A stretch of 10,637 bases of DNA from an uncultured Erysipelotrichaceae bacterium (lineage in GTDB: Bacteria > Bacillota_I > Bacilli_A > Erysipelotrichales > Erysipelotrichaceae), in NCBI GenBank assembly GCA_946621045.1, contig CAMOOA010000031.1:1-10637 (forward strand). Direction: 5' to 3'. The translations under genes were made by a program, and so were the position numbers. Below, in pieces: positions 1 through 6,686 of this stretch. The notes under the pieces were generated by a model. The model worked only from the letters and a program-made list of their open reading frames with translations, was not told the DNA's origin and ran no database searches. Numbering within the stretch: position 1 is the stretch's first letter; each line of letters starts with the position of its first letter.

Positions 1-1529
1 GAGCATACAGCGAACAGCTGAAGAGCGGAGCGCAGTTTTATTCCGGCCTTCTGCGTTTTTGGGGTGCGATCATCCTGATCGGCGTCATCGCGTGCGGCTA
101 TCTTTACTTCTGGCTGTACCGGTATGAGAAGCAGTCGATCAACGGCGCCCTCACCCAGTATGTGAAGGATGTCACGGACCGCAACTGGGACAAGGTCTAC
201 TATGATGACCAGCGCTACTTTACGGAGCTCAATACAAAACAGAGCGTCATCGACTTCCTGCTGTATGTCTACGGCGACAAGAAGCCCGGCGGAATGACCT
301 TCTCCTGGCGCGAAACCGCCGGAGATACCCAGTATTACGACTGTTATTACCGGCAGTCCTACATCTCCACGCTTGAGGCGACCCGCCCGCCCGGCAGTAA
401 GGTATGGAAGGTCAGAACCCTGATCGGCTCCAACAACTACGAGATCGACTCCATTGACGGAAGCACCTTCCGGATCAATGAAGTGCCGATCACCCCGGAT
501 TATGAACACGAGGAAAATCATATCCCCGGCGCCTACGAAGGCTATGAGCTTGACGCCAAGCTGCCCAACGTCACCCGCTACTTCATCTCCAATCTTGCCG
601 GAACCCCGGCGATCCAGACGGAAGACGAACGGCACATGTCGGCGCGCGACTGGAGCGCCTTCCGCTACTATGTCGGACCGAAGCCCTCTCCCGAACAGTA
701 CAGCGACTTCGCCAATGAAATCAGCGATACGGCGATGGCCTACTGTGAATACATCACGGAAGACGGCACATTATATGACCTCACACAGCATCTTCTGCCG
801 GGAACGGTGTTCTATGACGCGGTGCGTTCCTTCGATAACCAGTGGTTTACGACCCATGACTCCATCGAATATCAGAATGTGGAGATCACTGACGTAATGC
901 CGCTCGGAGACAACGCCTTCATCGGATCGATCAGCTTCGATTATGTGGTCACCGCGCCGAACGTATCCCAGACTTACAGCAACTCCTATCAGATGTACTT
1001 CATAAAGGATGACGAAGATCTCTGGAAGTGCATCAACATCTATACCATTTCCTCGGATACCGATACCCCGGAGATTCCGGAGGCATCCGCAGCCGAAGCC
1101 GGTGAAGAAACAGCGGAAGAAAACACGGCACCCGCTGCCGATCCGGTACAGACGCAGGCTCCTGCGCAGACACAGGTCCCTGCCGCAACAGCCGCACCGG
1201 TCTGGACACCTGAACCCACACCGGTACCGACAGAAACTCCGGTCTCGACACCGGAGCCGACACCGGCACCTACACCGACAGAAGCTCCGGTATGGACCCC
1301 CGAAGCAACCCCGACACCTACGCCGGCACCGACAGAAGTTCCAACATGGACGCCTGAACCGACACCGGAGCCCGCTGCCGGACAGACACAGACACCGGCA
1401 CCGGAAAGCACGGATCAGCCCGCTGCGGAAACCGAAAGCACTCCAGCCCCCGGTTTCGATCCGAACCAGACACCGCTCCCGGAACTTCCGACGGAGGAAA
1501 TCAGCGGAACCGAAGAAACGATCGGCTGA
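1..1529 (+). CDS. Single-pass membrane protein with extracytoplasmic domain and Pro/Thr-rich tail (5' partial)
   Basis: The reading frame is open from base 3, so the start lies outside the window; the GTG at 162 is internal because the membrane segment lies upstream of it. The visible part is 508 residues. A short hydrophilic stretch is followed by one hydrophobic helix (visible residues about 19-39, FWGAIILIGVIACGYLYFW) ending in Arg/Tyr/Arg. An extracytoplasmic region of about 310 residues, rich in Tyr, Asp and aromatic residues, follows; its last part (FDYVVTAP through DLWKCINIYTIS) resembles the terminal strands of NTF2-like domains, as in TcaA-type proteins, but this is a weak fold impression. 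From about residue 354 the chain is a low-complexity Ala/Pro/Thr/Glu tail of about 155 residues with tandem repeats. No LPXTG motif is seen at the C-terminus, so the N-terminal helix is the only visible anchor. Function is unknown; the tail may span the wall or be glycosylated (inference). It is convergent with the CAP gene and ends just before a terminator. Confidence 0.85.
   Translation, partial: AYSEQLKSGAQFYSGLLRFWGAIILIGVIACGYLYFWLYRYEKQSINGALTQYVKDVTDRNWDKVYYDDQRYFTELNTKQSVIDFLLYVYGDKKPGGMTFSWRETAGDTQYYDCYYRQSYISTLEATRPPGSKVWKVRTLIGSNNYEIDSIDGSTFRINEVPITPDYEHEENHIPGAYEGYELDAKLPNVTRYFISNLAGTPAIQTEDERHMSARDWSAFRYYVGPKPSPEQYSDFANEISDTAMAYCEYITEDGTLYDLTQHLLPGTVFYDAVRSFDNQWFTTHDSIEYQNVEITDVMPLGDNAFIGSISFDYVVTAPNVSQTYSNSYQMYFIKDDEDLWKCINIYTISSDTDTPEIPEASAAEAGEETAEENTAPAADPVQTQAPAQTQVPAATAAPVWTPEPTPVPTETPVSTPEPTPAPTPTEAPVWTPEATPTPTPAPTEVPTWTPEPTPEPAAGQTQTPAPESTDQPAAETESTPAPGFDPNQTPLPELPTEEISGTEETIG
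1194..1379 (+). repeat. Degenerate tandem repeat coding a Pro/Thr/Glu tail
   Basis: Four imperfect units of 14, 16, 18 and 14 residues follow the pattern xP(V/T)(W/S)TPE(P/A)TP...PTE: APVWTPEPTPVPTE, TPVSTPEPTPAPTPTE, APVWTPEATPTPTPAPTE and VPTWTPEPTPEPAA. Three of the four carry a Trp at the same place. Unit length differs by multiples of one codon, which fits in-frame slippage of a repeat. The DNA units differ at many third positions, so the array is not a recent duplication. The first residue position follows the frame of the enclosing gene. Confidence 0.75.
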
Positions 1530-1590
1530 TTGTCCGGAACACAGAGAAGACAGCCGCAGCTGTCCTCTCATGCATATCGCAAAGTATTCA

Positions 1591-1626
1591 GTGATGGCTT
1601 CCCGCAAAGGAAGCCATCATTTTTTA
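1591..1626 (+). terminator. Intrinsic terminator of the + strand membrane protein gene
   Basis: A perfect 11-bp stem (TGATGGCTTCC at 1592-1602, GGAAGCCATCA at 1609-1619) encloses a 6-base loop, CGCAAA, and is followed directly by six T (1620-1625). It lies about 60 bases after the stop codon at 1527-1529. On the opposite strand the same hairpin lacks a good T-run on its exit side, so it is mainly a + strand terminator, although it may also help end the CAP transcript arriving from the other side. Confidence 0.9.
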
Positions 1627-1654
1627 ATTCATCTTTTGTTTATAATTCCGCGTC

Positions 1655-3490
1655 TCAGCGATACAGAACTCCGGTTGTCTCATCGAAGTGGTAGTCCCTG
1701 CCGCCGATCCTTGTCCAGCCCTTTGCCATCAGTCCGGTCGCATAGTCATAGTAGTAGGTATTGCCGACCTGATCGGGATAATACTGTCTGAGTTCTTCTG
1801 TAATCGTCAGCCAGCCTTTGTACATCTTTCCGTTTTCATCATAGCGGACCCATTTGCCGGTTCTTTCGTTAATTGCGTCCACCAGCTGATTGCCCATTTC
1901 CGCAGTCGTGCCGTCCGGATCCTCCGTATACGTATTAGCATACGTTCTCCACGCTTCTTTCTTTTCTTCGGTCATGGTCTTTTCATCCTGGAAGATGTAC
2001 GGCATCCAGACTTCCTTGTTTACCGCTTTGGCGCCGTCATAGACCGCATCGAGCCAGTACCATGCCCGGGTTTCAAAATCACAGACTTCTCTGCCGCGTA
2101 TTGTGCCGTCGCCCGTTGCGCCTTTTTTATCCGAAGCGGTTCCCTGCCGCACACCCTTTTCATACCAGTAGTATTTGTCTTTGATCTGAACGAATCCGTC
2201 TTTTCTGCCTTCTGTAATATCCAGCTTCGCCTTTGCGGCGGAGAGACGGGCTGTCGCTTCCGCAAGTTCCTGTTCTGCGGCTTCAAGGATCTGCGCCGCA
2301 TTCTCCTTCGGAACATATTTGTCCACCAGCTGAAGATACTCACTGACGGAGAGCGCACTGGGACAGCTCCAGCTTTCGAATACCTGTCCGCAGGCGACCC
2401 CGTACATTGCATTCTGACGGAGTGTCGCAAACCCCGATGCCACGTAATTTCCCCGGCAGATATTTGTATAATGTCCCGCTGCGGAATAATCCCCGTTTTC
2501 GTAGTCGGTCTTCTCCGCCCAGTACCATCCGGCAAACGGGTCCGGATATCCCCAGGCAAGATTTTCTCCGACACTGAAATACATGGAATGACCTTTCCGG
2601 CTGGCTGACCAGTTCAGCTGCAGCATCGCCATTGCCATCAGCTGGGAGCTGACACTGAGCGGCTGAAGGCCCGGAAAGTGCTCGTCCCCTGCACGCAGGT
2701 CATTGCATTCCTGAATGTACAGCACATTGGTTCGAAGATACGTGAGGTCATTGACGTCCGTCGCATTCTGAAGAAGATCACTGACTGACTGCGGCTCTCC
2801 CGCAGCTCTGGTGCCGATATATGCGCTGTCTGTTTCTACGGAACTGTCATTGTTCAGAATCCTGACAGCGATCTTCGCATCGGCTCTGACATCTTTGGAG
2901 AGCTCCGGATTTGCGCTCAGCCATTCGAAGAAGCCTTTGATTCCGGCAGCTTTTCTCGCTTCCGCACTGTTCACCGCTTCCCGGGCATCGCTTACCTTCT
3001 TCTCCGCCCTTGCCGCCGCGCTCTTTGCGGCGCTGTATTCCGCTTTGATCTGTGCTTCGGGGGAAATATCCTTCGAAGCTTCAAGAATTTCCTGCGGCTC
3101 CTCATCCTCACTCTCAATGAGTTCGGCAGGCGGAAAACTGAACAGATCCCGGAAATCGTACTCACCGGATTCTGAAATGACCGGTTCGGTATCCCCGCGG
3201 ATTCCGAACAGATATTCTGCGGACTCTTCCGGCTGTTCCTCAGGAATCACGGATTCAGACGGTGCCGGTTCGCTTTCCGAACTGTCGGTTCCGGAAGGTT
3301 CTTCCTCATTCACCGTTTCAGTCGGGATGGCAGACAGTTCCTCCGTCTCATAGGACATTTCTTCGCTGCCCGGTTCAATCACCTCCCCGGATGCGGGGTC
3401 TGTCTGCCCTTCGCCTTCCGCATGAATGAACATACATGTACTGCTTACTGTCAGAATGCTGCTCAGCAGAATCATCACTGCCTTTTTCAT
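1655..3490 (-). CDS. Secreted CAP/SCP-domain protein with wall-binding-like C-terminal repeats
   Basis: This is a 611-residue exported protein. The start at 3490 is chosen because GGAGG (3498-3502) lies 7 bases upstream and because it opens a clean signal peptide (MKKAVMILLSSILTVSS, likely cut after FIHA at residue 24). The in-frame start at 3526 would place the SD inside the gene. In order: an acidic Ser/Glu/Pro-rich linker (about 25-140); a helical, Ala/Lys/Glu-rich coiled-coil-like segment (about 144-185); a CAP domain (about 245-385) with the family's His301 (KGHSMYF), Glu309 (GENLAWGY) and His340 (AGHYTNI); a second coiled-coil-like stretch (about 397-426); and a C-terminal region with aromatic/Gly repeats (GKWVRYDENGKMYKGW, GNTYYYDYATGLMAKGW, GGRDYHFDETTGVLYR) like glucan- or choline-binding repeats. 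The segment around CDFETRAWYWLD (470-481) is of a kind often found with such repeats in Bacillota surface proteins. It probably binds the envelope; bacterial CAP proteins lack one settled activity. Confidence 0.88.
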   Translation of the reverse strand: MKKAVMILLSSILTVSSTCMFIHAEGEGQTDPASGEVIEPGSEEMSYETEELSAIPTETVNEEEPSGTDSSESEPAPSESVIPEEQPEESAEYLFGIRGDTEPVISESGEYDFRDLFSFPPAELIESEDEEPQEILEASKDISPEAQIKAEYSAAKSAAARAEKKVSDAREAVNSAEARKAAGIKGFFEWLSANPELSKDVRADAKIAVRILNNDSSVETDSAYIGTRAAGEPQSVSDLLQNATDVNDLTYLRTNVLYIQECNDLRAGDEHFPGLQPLSVSSQLMAMAMLQLNWSASRKGHSMYFSVGENLAWGYPDPFAGWYWAEKTDYENGDYSAAGHYTNICRGNYVASGFATLRQNAMYGVACGQVFESWSCPSALSVSEYLQLVDKYVPKENAAQILEAAEQELAEATARLSAAKAKLDITEGRKDGFVQIKDKYYWYEKGVRQGTASDKKGATGDGTIRGREVCDFETRAWYWLDAVYDGAKAVNKEVWMPYIFQDEKTMTEEKKEAWRTYANTYTEDPDGTTAEMGNQLVDAINERTGKWVRYDENGKMYKGWLTITEELRQYYPDQVGNTYYYDYATGLMAKGWTRIGGRDYHFDETTGVLYR

Positions 3491-3507
3491 ACCACTTCCT
3501 CCCGGAT

Positions 3508-3550
3508 ATAAAACTGCCTGAAACAAAGCCGTATGGTTTTATTTCAGGCA
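3508..3550 (-). terminator. Hairpin after the lipoprotein gene (terminator or CAP leader)
   Basis: TGCCTGAAA (3515-3523) and TTTCAGGCA (3542-3550) form a perfect 9-bp stem. An inner part (AAAGCC/GGTTTT around a GTAT loop) extends it with one mismatch and one imperfect pair. On the - strand the stem is followed by GTTTTATA (3514-3507), a short T-run suited to a weak intrinsic terminator for the operon ending at 3565. Only 24 bases separate the hairpin from the CAP start codon, so any CAP promoter must overlap or precede it. It could therefore also act as a leader structure or partial attenuator. Confidence 0.6.
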
Positions 3551-3564
3551 TATGATAATATGCA

Positions 3565-4128
3565 TTACTTTGCGCCGTATCCCCATGTGCTTCCGTCATT
3601 GCGGTGAATCACCTCACAGGCGTCCTCTCCGTTGGCGTCTTCACACTGTTTCTTTCCCTCTTCTCCGGGATACAGCTTGTTGTAGGGTGCCTGCTCTTCC
3701 GCAAGGACAACCGAGCAGGGCTGTTCAGGATCGGTTCCCTTTTCACAGGTGGACGGCGTCGGTTCCGGTGTTTCCGCAGCGGATGCGACCGGAAGCTGGC
3801 CCGATTCCACAACATGAACGGTAATGACCTGTTCGCTTTCATTGCCGGAAAGATCCGTGCAGACAATGGACGGATAGTACTCGCCGGGCCGGCTGTAGTC
3901 CACATATCCGCGCAGCCTTGTCGGCAGCATACCGTCAATATCGTCATAGCCGCCGATATTCGAAAAGTTCAGCGGCTGTCCTACTTCGGTATAGAACTCA
4001 TACTGCCGCATGTTGATGTACGGCGCCATGGTATCGTTGACCGCACTTTCCGATTGCTTCGCCGCGCAGGCCGTGCAGGCAAGCGCCGCAAGAACAGCCG
4101 CTGCGGTGCGTTTCAATCTGTCTTTCAT
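3565..4128 (-). CDS. Ig-like-domain lipoprotein with Cys-rich C-terminus
   Basis: This is a 187-residue putative lipoprotein. The N-terminus MKDRLKRTAAAVLAALACTAC is a basic n-region plus a short hydrophobic core; Cys21 (CTAC) or Cys18 (ALAC) would be lipidated, though neither is a perfect lipobox. Residues about 33-108 resemble a bacterial Ig-like/DUF5011-type module: PYINM near its start, DDIDG at 62-66, a GYVDYSRPGEY turn, CTDLSGNES at 90-98 and a final ITVHVVES strand. After a Pro-rich linker (PEPTPS) the tail holds two closely spaced Cys pairs (128/138 and 162/171) and ends DGSTWGYGAK. It starts one base after the flippase stop (TGA T ATG), with AGGAGG (4140-4145) inside the flippase gene, so translation is probably coupled. 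A surface partner of the exported polymer is plausible from context only. Function is not recognised. Confidence 0.82.
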   Translation of the reverse strand: MKDRLKRTAAAVLAALACTACAAKQSESAVNDTMAPYINMRQYEFYTEVGQPLNFSNIGGYDDIDGMLPTRLRGYVDYSRPGEYYPSIVCTDLSGNESEQVITVHVVESGQLPVASAAETPEPTPSTCEKGTDPEQPCSVVLAEEQAPYNKLYPGEEGKKQCEDANGEDACEVIHRNDGSTWGYGAK

Positions 4129-4129
4129 A

Positions 4130-5656
4130 TCATGCCTTCCTCCTGCGCTGAATGATGCCCGTCAGGCGGGTAAACAGATGCCGGAAGCTCCGGTATGCAA
4201 ACCAGTAGATGACCGTTGTCACCGCAGTGATCAGAATGCCCAGCAGGATGATGCTGAGGATCAGTGTCAGACGCCGCGCATCGGCAGTGACTGCCATCAC
4301 ATGGTTCCAGAACCAGAAGCCGGTAAGCCCGATCAGCAGTGCCAGTCCGAGCCGTGTCAGAACCATGAAGTAATAGTCCTTTACCGGCCGGTGAAACACG
4401 CGGTCATAGACGAGCCGCGGATTATACAGGAAATCGACGACCCAGTAGGCGATTGTCGTCGCAAGAACGACGCCGAGAAGTCCGAACTTCTGAACGAGGA
4501 TCACCGACAGAACGATCTTCACCCCTGCCAGAAGCCAGGCATTGTTCTTTGCGTTGACATACAGACCGTTGGCATCGCGGGCAATGATCACCGGCTGACG
4601 CATCGTCATGTAGAAAATATTCAGTCCGAAGAAGAAACAGATCGGAATGCTGGCGGAGTAAAGCGGATCCCCCATCCATACCGGCACAAACTGCGGCATG
4701 ACGATCGCAATCGTGCAGGCAACGATCGTGGAGATATAGGTAGCGAAATTGAAGAACTCTGTAAAGACGCCGAAGCTGTCCGCCTCCCGGTCGTTGAACA
4801 GATTGCCGAAGGAGTTCATCGGCGACTGCACCATGGTCTGGGTGATCTTGCCGATGTTGTCGGTGAGATAGCTGTAGGTGCCGTATACGCTCGACATGAC
4901 ATAACCCATGAATCCCGAAACCACGATATTGTCCGTCTGGGTGGTCGCAAGCTCGGAAAGCCGCTGCACCATCGCATAGCCGGCCTTCTTCTGAAAGGAG
5001 CGGTCATCCGGATCCTCCGGCGCATCCTTCAGCCAGGGATAGGCCTTCAGGGCAATATGACGGGACAGTGTATTGGCAATCAGGATATTGAGTCCCTCAA
5101 TGATCAGAATCGTGATGAACGGCATCTTCATGAGGATCGCCGCCACCATCAGCGCCATGCGGCAGACCGAGATCGTCTGGATCCAGAGATTGATCTTGTA
5201 TTCCTTCTGATCGGCCATGATCACAAAGTTCGGTCCCATCAGGAAGTAGGAAATGCCGTACGGCAGTGCAAGCAGAAGGAATGTCCCCACTGTCTGCCAG
5301 TATGTAAACGGACTCTCCGACAGCGACGGGAAGATCAGTGCCACCGCAACGGATGCGAGAATGCAGACGACGCCCGTCATGCGGAATACCCTGCAGGCGC
5401 CGTTATAGATCGAGACGACCGTTTTGCGATCCCCTTCCGCAAGCGGTTTGTAAAGCAGCTGGCGGAATGCCAGCGAATAGGCCAGCTCGCAGATATTCAG
5501 GAAGGTGATCACCTGCGCGATGGTTAACTGCAGGCCGTTGACCGCGCTGCCGTAAAGGCGCACGAAAAGACTGACTTTGACGAAGCCCACCAGAGGCAGA
5601 ACCAAAGCCGCGATCGTGCTTACCAAAAAGTTGTAGAAACTGTGTCTGGTTCTCGT
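4130..5656 (-). CDS. Wzx-like polysaccharide flippase (MATE/MOP superfamily)
   Basis: This is a polytopic protein of about 508 residues with some 12-14 hydrophobic helices and a basic C-terminus (GIIQRRRKA), the usual length and pattern of oligosaccharide flippases that move undecaprenyl-linked repeat units across the membrane. Typical family features include the first helix plus VRLYGSAVNG, a conserved-looking TTQTDNIVVSGF segment mid-protein and FRQLLYKPLAEGD in the first cytoplasmic loop. Start choice: no ATG or GTG exists between the in-frame upstream stop (5678-5680) and the first helix. A TTG at 5626 has no SD and falls inside the family's usual N-terminus. An ACG at 5656 sits exactly 7 bases after AGGAG (5664-5668) and gives (M)RTRHSFYNFLVSTIAALV, a normal flippase start with positive residues before helix 1. 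ACG is therefore preferred, with TTG 5626 (498 residues) as the conservative alternative. It follows the GT2 gene by 10 bases. Confidence 0.92.
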   Translation of the reverse strand, partial: TRTRHSFYNFLVSTIAALVLPLVGFVKVSLFVRLYGSAVNGLQLTIAQVITFLNICELAYSLAFRQLLYKPLAEGDRKTVVSIYNGACRVFRMTGVVCILASVAVALIFPSLSESPFTYWQTVGTFLLLALPYGISYFLMGPNFVIMADQKEYKINLWIQTISVCRMALMVAAILMKMPFITILIIEGLNILIANTLSRHIALKAYPWLKDAPEDPDDRSFQKKAGYAMVQRLSELATTQTDNIVVSGFMGYVMSSVYGTYSYLTDNIGKITQTMVQSPMNSFGNLFNDREADSFGVFTEFFNFATYISTIVACTIAIVMPQFVPVWMGDPLYSASIPICFFFGLNIFYMTMRQPVIIARDANGLYVNAKNNAWLLAGVKIVLSVILVQKFGLLGVVLATTIAYWVVDFLYNPRLVYDRVFHRPVKDYYFMVLTRLGLALLIGLTGFWFWNHVMAVTADARRLTLILSIILLGILITAVTTVIYWFAYRSFRHLFTRLTGIIQRRRKA

Positions 5657-5669
5657 AAACGTACTCCTA
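5654..5669 (-). promoter_or_regulatory. Ribosome binding site deciding a non-canonical ACG start of the flippase
   Basis: On the - strand the order is TAG (stop of the GT2 gene, 5669-5667) overlapping AGGAG (5668-5664), seven bases, then ACG (5656-5654). Spacing is ideal and the frame is that of the flippase. The SD overlaps the upstream stop codon, suggesting translational coupling. The same codon as ATG would be an unremarkable start; one T-to-C change, or a base-call error, would explain the ACG. Confidence 0.6.
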
Positions 5670-6620
5670 ACGCCGGATCAGCGGATGAAACAGCCACGCG
5701 GTCAGCGGGCCGTACCACCGCAGAAACAGTCTGTTTTTAAAGCCGAGGGACGAAAGATACCGGTTCTGTTTCCAGGCCGGAAAATACTCCTTCATCACCT
5801 GTTCGCTTCGCTCGTAATAGGTTTTCCAGTCATCGCTGCGGATAAACCGGAACATGCCGTACAGGCGCAGATGTTCGATATGCAGGTATTCCAGCTCACT
5901 GTAATACGTGTCATACAGTCCTTCCCTGCGGAAGTTTTCCCGCACCATGGCCAGCACATCAAAGATCTGTGCGATGCGTCTGTCGCTGCGGGCGGACATG
6001 ATCGATCCTTCCCGCTGCCGGTAGTGAAATCCCGCCTCGGGAAGATAGGCAATGTCCTCTGCCTTTGCGAAGATCATCGTCGTAACCGGATGATCTTCAT
6101 ACCAGGTTCCTTTCGGATAGCGGTATCCGCCAGTTTTCCGAAACAGATCTGCCCTGTAGATCTTGTTCCAGGCAAACAGCGGTGATAACAGCGCCTTCTT
6201 CTGGACGGTTTCCGCCGGCATATCCGACAGTCCCTTCATCACAAAGTTCTTCGACCGGTCTTCATAACAGTATTCAAGATCTGCCAGGCAGACATCTGCA
6301 TTTCCGATCGCGCCGATCATATGTTCATAGATCCCGGGTTCGACCCAGTCATCGCTGTCAAGGAAGGCAATATACTCCCCCTGCGCATGCGGAACCGCAT
6401 AATTGCGCGCATCGGACAGTCCGCCGTTTTCCTTGCGGAAATAGCGGAAGTTCGGATGGTTTTCGGCATAGCGCTGCGCGATGGCAGACGTATTGTCCGT
6501 CGCCCCGTCATCGACCATCAGCACTTCCATATCGGACAGGGTCTGATTCACGAGGGAATCCAGACACTGTTCAAGATAGGCTTCCACATTGTACATCGGT
6601 ACGATGACGCTCAGACGCAT
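5667..6620 (-). CDS. GT2-family glycosyltransferase
   Basis: This 317-residue inverting, GT-A-fold sugar transferase is probably cytoplasmic and membrane-associated, adding a sugar to a growing lipid-linked unit. It opens with the classic LSVIVPMYNVEAYLEQCLDSL; other hallmarks are VDDGATDNT (nucleotide-binding Asp37-38), NGGLSDARN at 65-73 and the metal-binding FLDSDDW at 87-92. The region WYEDHPVTTMIFAKA has the ED typical of the family's catalytic-base area. Start: ATG at 6620 with GGAGGT (6631-6636) ten bases upstream; an in-frame GTG at 6644 would put that SD inside the gene. The donor and acceptor sugars cannot be read from the sequence. It has its own extended -10 promoter upstream and leads a block with the flippase and lipoprotein. 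Confidence 0.95.
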   Translation of the reverse strand: MRLSVIVPMYNVEAYLEQCLDSLVNQTLSDMEVLMVDDGATDNTSAIAQRYAENHPNFRYFRKENGGLSDARNYAVPHAQGEYIAFLDSDDWVEPGIYEHMIGAIGNADVCLADLEYCYEDRSKNFVMKGLSDMPAETVQKKALLSPLFAWNKIYRADLFRKTGGYRYPKGTWYEDHPVTTMIFAKAEDIAYLPEAGFHYRQREGSIMSARSDRRIAQIFDVLAMVRENFRREGLYDTYYSELEYLHIEHLRLYGMFRFIRSDDWKTYYERSEQVMKEYFPAWKQNRYLSSLGFKNRLFLRWYGPLTAWLFHPLIRR

Positions 6621-6674
6621 AAGAAAAAGCACCTCCGAAAACACGGTTATTATACCATCTTCCGCAGGTGCTTT
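6621..6674 (-). terminator. Terminator-like inverted repeat between the acyltransferase and GT2 genes
   Basis: On the - strand AAAGCACCT (6674-6666) is repeated in inverse as AGGTGCTTT (6634-6626), followed by TTCTT (6625-6621). The 9-bp stem has a 31-base loop, long for an intrinsic terminator, and starts 12 bases after the acyltransferase stop. The downstream arm includes part of the GT2 Shine-Dalgarno (GGAGGT, 6636-6631). It could end the upstream transcript, or mask the GT2 RBS in read-through RNA. Both roles are inferred from position and complementarity. Confidence 0.5.
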
Positions 6675-6679
6675 GTCTG
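6649..6679 (-). promoter_or_regulatory. Extended -10 promoter for the GT2-flippase-lipoprotein block
   Basis: A consensus TATAAT (- strand 6654-6649) is preceded by TGG, giving the TGn extended -10. The best -35 is CAGACA (6679-6674), matching the GACA part of TTGACA but 19 bases away, which an extended -10 would tolerate. Transcription would begin near 6642, giving a leader of about 20 bases with GGAGGT at 6636-6631 just inside it. The promoter sits in the loop of the inverted repeat above, after the acyltransferase gene ends. Confidence 0.65.
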
Positions 6680-6686
6680 CCGAACG

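Noticed and set aside
771..1607. Antisense frames opposite the Pro/Thr repeat, giving Cys/Arg/Gly/Val-rich products
   Set aside because: They are complements of the repeat codons, which have few stops in any frame, and one crosses the terminator.
3491..3526. Upstream start of the CAP gene at 3526
   Set aside because: It would place the strong GGAGG inside the coding region and add 12 residues ahead of a perfect signal peptide.
3549..3562. Palindrome CATATGATAATATG beyond the lipoprotein stop
   Set aside because: It has only 5-bp AT-rich arms; too short to claim as an operator or promoter.
4010..5527. A 505-codon open frame on the + strand opposite the flippase
   Set aside because: Its product is rich in His, Arg, Asp and Gln with no membrane or domain pattern, while the - strand gives a normal flippase. 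It also runs into the lipoprotein gene.
6621..6644. GTG start of the GT2 gene at 6644
   Set aside because: The GGAGGT site would lie inside the gene, and the predicted transcript start is almost at the same base.
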